DNA from: Jaenimonas drosophilae
Taxonomy: Eukaryota; Euglenozoa; Kinetoplastea; Trypanosomatida; Trypanosomatidae
DNA: 19,537 nt
NCBI GenBank assembly: GCA_030849065.1
Contig: JASAON010001387.1
Location: 1-19,537, forward strand
Direction: 5' to 3'
The position numbers and the translations under genes were made by a program. The notes below the pieces were generated by a model, which made no database searches, was not told the origin of the DNA, and was given only the letters and a program-made list of their open reading frames with translations. Within the stretch, counting starts at the first letter, position 1. Every line of letters starts with the position of its first letter. Shown one piece after another: positions 15,431-19,537 of this stretch.

Positions 15431-16855
15431 ATGCAGGGCCACCACAAGGAAGTTGTGAAGGACATCACCGATGCCTACCAGCTAGAGACGGAGCTGCAGA
15501 TTTCGCAGTCCCAACACGGTGTTGCTGTGCTGGACATCTACAACGCTGAGTGGGGCAACTGCAAGGCCCTCGGCGAAACCTTTAGACGCCTCTTCACCGA
15601 CGCCGGCGATGATATCCATCTCCGCTTCTTCTCCGTAGAGTGCAATGCGGTGCTGGAGAGCCTAGCCCACCCCGACGAGACCAAGCGCCCACCCCAGCCC
15701 AAGGGCATCGATTTTGCCGAGGACACCCTCTCCGCGAGCTGGTCCGCCGAGCTTGTCAGCCGCCAGAAGCACTCGAAGCCCTACATCTCCTTCTACAAGG
15801 AGGGCAAGTACCGCGGCTTCATTGAGGGCATTGACACCCCCAAGATTTGCAAGATGGTCCACGACCTGTGCAAGCAGCAGAGGCCCGTCACCGACTTCGT
15901 CACTAACGAAAGCGTCCTGCAGCTGTGGGAGAAGTACTTCTCCAACGTGGATAGCGAGGTGTCCCTGCCGCTCTGGATGCGTGCGCTGCGGAAGGAGTTT
16001 CGCTGTGAGTTCGCCTCGGACGAGATCAGCAAGATCTCCGCCTCAGTTGGCGTGCATGACGGCATCGTTACGGGTGCGGGCGTTCAGGCGTGGATTGGCG
16101 ATGACGTCCAGCTGCTTGATGCGCTGATGGAGCTGCTGCCGGGCATGCAGCCTGGGGAGCCTGAGCCCGAGGTGGTGCCCGAGGAGCCCGCTCCTGTTCC
16201 GGCACCTGCCGCCGAGGGCGATGAGGAAGGTGAGGAGGGCGAGGAGCGCGCGGAGGAGCGGTCACACGCAGAAACCCCTGCTGGCGAGGAGGGTGCGGAG
16301 GCCCCAGCCCCGGAGGGAGAGGCACCGGCTGAGCAGCCTGCGGAGGATGGAGAGGCATCGGCGGGGGTGGAGGCGGAGGCTGCGCCCGTGGACGCAGAAG
16401 CTGCCCCAGCCCAGGAGGAGCAGCCCAACGAAGCAGAGGCAGAGAACGCCGTGGCTGAGAACGTGGACGAAGCAGCTCCCGCACCAGCTGCCGAGGACCC
16501 CGAAACCGCACCCGCCGAAGGCGGTGAGGCAGCAGAGGCGGAGGCAGAGCCTGCTGGTGAGACTGCCGCCGCAGCAGAACCCGAGGTGACGGAGGCACCC
16601 GTGGAGCAGGAAGCCCCTGCTCCCGTGGAGGAGCCTGCGACTGAGGAGGCCCCTCAAGCTGCTGCCCCTGAGGATGAGCCAACAACCGTAGAAGCTGCGG
16701 CACCGGCGGAGGTTGCGGAGCCCGCCGAGCCACCAGCGGAAGAGGAACCTCAGGTCGAGGAAGCACCCGCACCTGCACCAGAGGAAGCGCAGGCCGAAGC
16801 AGCTCCAGAAGAGGAGGCAGCGGCCCCCGCTGAAGAGGCCACACCGGCTGAGTAG
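15431..16855 (+). CDS. Thioredoxin-fold protein lacking the CXXC site, with acidic Ala/Glu/Pro-rich tail
   Basis: 474 residues. Residues 1-150 fit a thioredoxin fold: GVAVLDIYNAEWGNCKALG holds W41 and C44, but the motif is one residue shorter than WCGPC and has only the second Cys. The cis-Pro region is kept (SKPYISFYKEGKYRGFIEG). An insert rich in Pro, Lys and Ser (about 78-112) interrupts the fold. A helical region (about 150-235) follows. From about 237 to the end the protein is nearly only Ala, Glu and Pro, with some Val, Thr, Gly and Asp, and strongly acidic. Known: the arrangement resembles the thioredoxin modules of axonemal proteins such as NME8/TXNDC3 and dynein light chains LC3/LC5. 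Inference: a structural, not redox, flagellar protein. No NDK domain is present. The tail may run anomalously on gels. Confidence 0.75.
   Translation: MQGHHKEVVKDITDAYQLETELQISQSQHGVAVLDIYNAEWGNCKALGETFRRLFTDAGDDIHLRFFSVECNAVLESLAHPDETKRPPQPKGIDFAEDTLSASWSAELVSRQKHSKPYISFYKEGKYRGFIEGIDTPKICKMVHDLCKQQRPVTDFVTNESVLQLWEKYFSNVDSEVSLPLWMRALRKEFRCEFASDEISKISASVGVHDGIVTGAGVQAWIGDDVQLLDALMELLPGMQPGEPEPEVVPEEPAPVPAPAAEGDEEGEEGEERAEERSHAETPAGEEGAEAPAPEGEAPAEQPAEDGEASAGVEAEAAPVDAEAAPAQEEQPNEAEAENAVAENVDEAAPAPAAEDPETAPAEGGEAAEAEAEPAGETAAAAEPEVTEAPVEQEAPAPVEEPATEEAPQAAAPEDEPTTVEAAAPAEVAEPAEPPAEEEPQVEEAPAPAPEEAQAEAAPEEEAAAPAEEATPAE
16139..16852 (+). repeat. Low-complexity Ala/Glu/Pro-coding region
   Basis: The 3' half of the thioredoxin-fold gene is a run of GCN, GAR and CCN codons without a strict repeating unit. 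It keeps the reading frame and also creates long open frames on the opposite strand. Confidence 0.8.
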
Positions 16856-17065
16856 TGCCGTCAAGTGACCCGTATGCATGTTAATGATGGCCTCTGCATG
16901 GCAGCCGACGGTGTGTGTCTGTGGATGGAGTTACATGAGCATGGATGTACTTTAGTTAGTTCCGAAGATGATAGAGGTGACAGTATATGCACTCAGGAGG
17001 TGGTGGTTTGATGCCGCATTGGTAATGCCAATGAGTGGTGGAGGTGCGTACTCATGCAACATGTG

Positions 17066-17094
17066 TCCTCCTTTTCCCTTCACTTTAACATTAG
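17066..17094 (+). promoter_or_regulatory. Predicted spliced-leader acceptor for the LipB gene
   Basis: CT-rich tract followed by AG at 17093-17094, leaving a 36-base 5' UTR that, unlike those of the other genes here, contains an upstream ATG. Confidence 0.55.
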
Positions 17095-17120
17095 TATCTT
17101 CGCATCATTGTGGTGCACCA

Positions 17121-17129
17121 ATGCGATAA
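17121..17129 (+). promoter_or_regulatory. Two-codon upstream ORF before LipB
   Basis: ATG CGA TAA, ending one base before the LipB ATG at 17131. It is in a different frame from LipB. If the splice site at 17094 is used it is in the mRNA and could reduce initiation at LipB or cause reinitiation. Confidence 0.4.
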
Positions 17130-17130
17130 A

Positions 17131-17922
17131 ATGAAGGCCTTTTTTGTTGGTCGACGGCAATACCAAGAGGTACTTCGTTTTCAAGAGTTGGTGCAGCAGG
17201 CAAAGGTAAGGCGGCAGCTGGCCATTCAGCGGAAGGAGACGCAACTCCCACTGCTCCCTGACGTGGTGGTGTTGGTGGAGCATGCTACCCCGGTGTACAC
17301 ACTTGGCCGCCGGGACACAACGGAGGGGCTCCCGTCTCCATGCAGCGTGGAGGTGGTGAAAACCCGACGCGGTGGAGGCATCACTTACCACGGACCAGGC
17401 CAGCTGACCATGTACCCCATCGCCAACATCCAGAATCGGTGGAGGAGGTGTACCGCTGAGAAGGTTCGCTCGCCCATTGAGTGGTTCAGCGCCGTGTTGG
17501 AACAAGCCATGATGGACACCGTCATGGCCTACGGCATACCAACCCACCGCTTCAAGACAGGTGTGTGGTCTGAAGCCCATGGTGATGCCCCGGCCATGAA
17601 GATTGGCTCTATTGGCCTCCAACTTTCCAGTTGGGTCACTATGCATGGGGTGGGTCTCAATGTGTGCCCGGAGCTCACATACTTTGACAACATCGTCATG
17701 TGTGAGCTTCCAGGCAAGCGAGCAACGAGCATTCACCAACAGTGTGCACTGAGAGGGCAATCCGCAGAACCACCTACTGTTCAGGAGGTGGCGCCGGCTT
17801 TGTTGAGTCATTTAGTGCGCAATATGAGCCAGCCTCCAGACGAGCCAACAGTGCTTCTTGAGGACTTCTCTTCCACGGATCAGTGGGAGAGAGCTGTGCA
17901 GTACGCATGTGAAATGGACTAG
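17131..17922 (+). CDS. LIPB: Lipoyl(octanoyl) transferase, LipB/LIPT2 family
   Basis: 263 residues. Seen: the signature RRGGGITYHGPGQLTMYP around residues 79-96, MKIGSIGLQ with K157, THRFKTGVWSE, HGVGLNVCPELTYFDNIVMC with C191. The Lys-Cys spacing is 34 residues, the same as Lys135 and Cys169 of E. coli LipB. Known: the enzyme moves an octanoyl group from acyl carrier protein to the lipoyl domains of mitochondrial dehydrogenases and glycine cleavage H protein, using an acyl-thioester on the Cys. The first residues (MKAFFVGRRQYQEVLRFQ) are basic and could aid mitochondrial import, but no long presequence is present. The frame runs up to 17110 without an ATG, so 17131 is the start. Confidence 0.93.
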   Translation: MKAFFVGRRQYQEVLRFQELVQQAKVRRQLAIQRKETQLPLLPDVVVLVEHATPVYTLGRRDTTEGLPSPCSVEVVKTRRGGGITYHGPGQLTMYPIANIQNRWRRCTAEKVRSPIEWFSAVLEQAMMDTVMAYGIPTHRFKTGVWSEAHGDAPAMKIGSIGLQLSSWVTMHGVGLNVCPELTYFDNIVMCELPGKRATSIHQQCALRGQSAEPPTVQEVAPALLSHLVRNMSQPPDEPTVLLEDFSSTDQWERAVQYACEMD

Positions 17923-18032
17923 CTTCAACTGGCGTGTCTGCGTGCATCCCATCACAACTCTCTGACTGAGCGAGGCGAAGTATCCACCTAGGTCAACCAT
18001 TTCTTCCATTGAGTATCATCATGCTTCTCTAT

Positions 18033-18060
18033 GTTTCATTTTTCGTTTTTTTTTTGGCAG
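18033..18060 (+). promoter_or_regulatory. Predicted spliced-leader acceptor for the GDS/DxxH membrane protein
   Basis: Uninterrupted T-rich run followed by ggcag, AG at 18059-18060, 13 bases before the ATG at 18074. It is among the clearest acceptors in the window. Confidence 0.8.
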
Positions 18061-18073
18061 AAGCTCAGTAAAC

Positions 18074-19537
18074 ATGCCCAATCCATTCCGCCGCATGTTG
18101 AGGCACACAATAAACGCAAAGATATCCATCAAGGCACTCCTCTTGATCGCCATCATTGTCCTTCTAGTTCGGAAGGATGAAGGATACCAGAGCTTGACAC
18201 TGGAGGGTCACCGCCTCTACGGTGACATCCCCCCAATGGAACCAGACGTGGGAAAGGGGTGCAGCCTACCAGTTCTACCAGACCACACATGCCCCTTCCT
18301 TCGCAAGCAGGAGCACAAGGGACGGATCGTGTACACCAAACTCCTCGCAGATGCCTGCAAGAAGGGGGTGGCGGATGTTTGCTTTGTTCCCTTTTCCATG
18401 AAGCATAGGAAACAGTTGGTGCCTATTTCACTTCCTGCCCTGCTCAAGCGACTTGCCAGTGTAGGCGGAGCAGAGTGCTTTTCTGGGCCTCTGAGGAAGA
18501 GAGACCTCGTGATGTCTCGCGTGACGGGCATCCATGGGGAACCTCTCTATTCGGTGTACCACAAGTCCTGTGAAGGACGGTACCGCGACCTGTCACGACT
18601 TGAGATCCTTTCGGTGTTGTATCACTACACCAATCTCGCGAATATTGGTGGGGGAAAGCTGCAGCGTGGGCTTTTCCTGCATGGAGACTCCATGATCCAG
18701 AACTTTGGCGAGGTCTTTTGGAGTGTACTGCGTGGTCAGGAACACCACGTTCAAAATAGAGGCCTGAACATCTTCATCATGTACCGCGATCATGATGAAA
18801 CCTTCGAGCTCCCAGATAAGTTCGCAGATGAAAACGTATCGCTACCCGTCCATCTGCAATGTGTCTTGGAGGAGTTCCACGCAGGGTCACTTCTGAACCC
18901 CACCATCACATCGTCTGACTGTCAGGTGCACGTCCAAGACATCATCATGACAGTTCTCGTGAAGCGAGACAGGTATCCTGAGGATCCGTCCTATGGGTTC
19001 CTTAGGCGCACCAGCCGCGCAGCGGTGAGCTACCACAGCTTCAACTACTGGTGGGACCAGGAGAATCCACCAGCGCAATCTATTGAGGATCTTACGCGGT
19101 CCTACCTCAAGTTTGAGGAGTTCCAGTATGAATCCCACTTCAGCGACCCCACCGTGAACGCTACGCCTTCGGACACATTAAACATCCCACCACTCCTTTT
19201 TCTCTATGGTACGTCTCCCAAACGTGAAGGCGCGGAGTATGCCCCATGGAGAATTGATGAAGCTCTTGTGTCTCGTCGCAATACTTTCCTACGTACCCTA
19301 CGATGGCAACGGCATCCACGAGCGAGGGTATATTCACTCTTCGGTGACAACCACAATCAGTCTTCAAACATTCCAGTTCGACGATATCTGATTGACTTTG
19401 CTGTAATCAAGGAGTTCCTGGGTGATGTTGCTCATACCACAGATAGAACTCACTTCACGTGCAGTGATGAAAAATTCATCGTGCGTGATGGTTTCTTCTG
19501 CGTGGATGCTATGAACTACGTGCAGATTCAGTGGATC
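18074..19537 (+). CDS. Type II membrane protein with GDS and DxxH motifs, possible PC-esterase/TBL-like acyl-ester enzyme (3' end outside window)
   Basis: 488 codons are open up to the window edge with no stop. Residues 17-32 (ISIKALLLIAIIVLLV) form one hydrophobic anchor flanked by basic residues on both sides, more on the N-terminal side, so the rest should lie in the ER/Golgi lumen. The lumenal part holds ten Cys and sequons NAT and NQS. LFLHGDSMIQNFGEVFW (S206) matches the GDS block of the SGNH/PC-esterase superfamily, and D457-R-T-H460 near the end matches its DxxH, followed closely by a Cys and MNYVQIQ. Known: plant TBL, CASD1 and NXPE-type proteins of this superfamily add or remove acyl groups on glycans. 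Inference: a Golgi glycan O-acyltransferase or esterase. Alternative: an unrelated lumenal protein with chance motifs. The family was not named with certainty. Confidence 0.75.
   Translation, partial: MPNPFRRMLRHTINAKISIKALLLIAIIVLLVRKDEGYQSLTLEGHRLYGDIPPMEPDVGKGCSLPVLPDHTCPFLRKQEHKGRIVYTKLLADACKKGVADVCFVPFSMKHRKQLVPISLPALLKRLASVGGAECFSGPLRKRDLVMSRVTGIHGEPLYSVYHKSCEGRYRDLSRLEILSVLYHYTNLANIGGGKLQRGLFLHGDSMIQNFGEVFWSVLRGQEHHVQNRGLNIFIMYRDHDETFELPDKFADENVSLPVHLQCVLEEFHAGSLLNPTITSSDCQVHVQDIIMTVLVKRDRYPEDPSYGFLRRTSRAAVSYHSFNYWWDQENPPAQSIEDLTRSYLKFEEFQYESHFSDPTVNATPSDTLNIPPLLFLYGTSPKREGAEYAPWRIDEALVSRRNTFLRTLRWQRHPRARVYSLFGDNHNQSSNIPVRRYLIDFAVIKEFLGDVAHTTDRTHFTCSDEKFIVRDGFFCVDAMNYVQIQWI

Noticed and set aside
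16068..16844. Long antisense reading frame opposite the Ala/Glu/Pro tail
   Set aside because: It is Pro/Leu/Arg-rich as expected from reversing GCN, GAG and CCN codons, and all other genes lie on the + strand.
1..19537. Reading the head-to-tail genes as a functional operon (for example a flagellar cluster of TBCC, CFAP161-like and thioredoxin-fold genes)
   Set aside because: Kinetoplastid gene clusters are transcribed together regardless of function, and unrelated genes separate these three.
1..19537. Non-standard code with UGA read as Trp, known in some trypanosomatids
   Set aside because: TGA closes the genes ending at 2964, 5097 and 15124, and Trp in the conserved domains is TGG.

Overview
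The window reads as a piece of nuclear chromosome from a kinetoplastid, most probably a trypanosomatid. Sixteen protein genes lie head to tail on the + strand with no strand switch. No gene has a visible intron. Between genes there are 150-620 bases that almost always end in a pyrimidine-rich tract, an AG and then an ATG, which is the layout of polycistronic transcription resolved by spliced-leader trans-splicing. The genetic code looks standard: TAG, TAA and TGA all close genes and Trp is TGG. The proteins also point there: topoisomerase III alpha tail, many-knuckle CCHC protein, an EF-hand CFAP161-type axonemal protein and a divergent TFIIH p62/TFB1. I cannot fix the genus from sequence alone.

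Layout. 1-675: C-terminal end of DNA topoisomerase III alpha (5' end outside the window). 1294-2964: ten zinc knuckles joined to an NYN (PIN-like) nuclease domain. 3344-3853: orphan Ser/Pro/Arg-rich protein. 4039-5097: ZNG1-type G3E GTPase zinc chaperone. 5264-6199: tubulin-binding cofactor C. 6377-7717: ArfGAP with a long Pro/Gln/Tyr repeat tail. 7947-8660: orphan protein. 8902-9507: divergent cyclophilin. 9699-11396: CFAP161-like domain fused to a calcyphosine-like EF-hand module. 11648-12781: TFB1/p62-like TFIIH subunit. 12959-13300: small multi-span membrane protein. 13526-14179: V-ATPase subunit E. 14447-15124: Pro/Ser-rich protein ending in a zinc ribbon. 15431-16855: thioredoxin-fold protein without a CXXC and with a long Ala/Glu/Pro tail. 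17131-17922: LipB octanoyltransferase. 18074 to the end: type II membrane protein with GDS and DxxH motifs, cut by the window edge.

The genes are functionally mixed (DNA repair, RNA or nucleic-acid processing, metal handling, cytoskeleton and flagellum, vesicle traffic, transcription, lipoylation, secretory pathway). This is normal for a kinetoplastid gene cluster, so neighbourhood should not be read as an operon. The items most worth following are the zinc-knuckle/NYN fusion, the membrane GDS/DxxH protein, the CFAP161-calcyphosine fusion, the retained METAP1-docking-like motif of the ZNG1 protein, and a two-codon upstream ORF next to the LipB start. No mobile element, CRISPR array, tRNA or rRNA was recognised.
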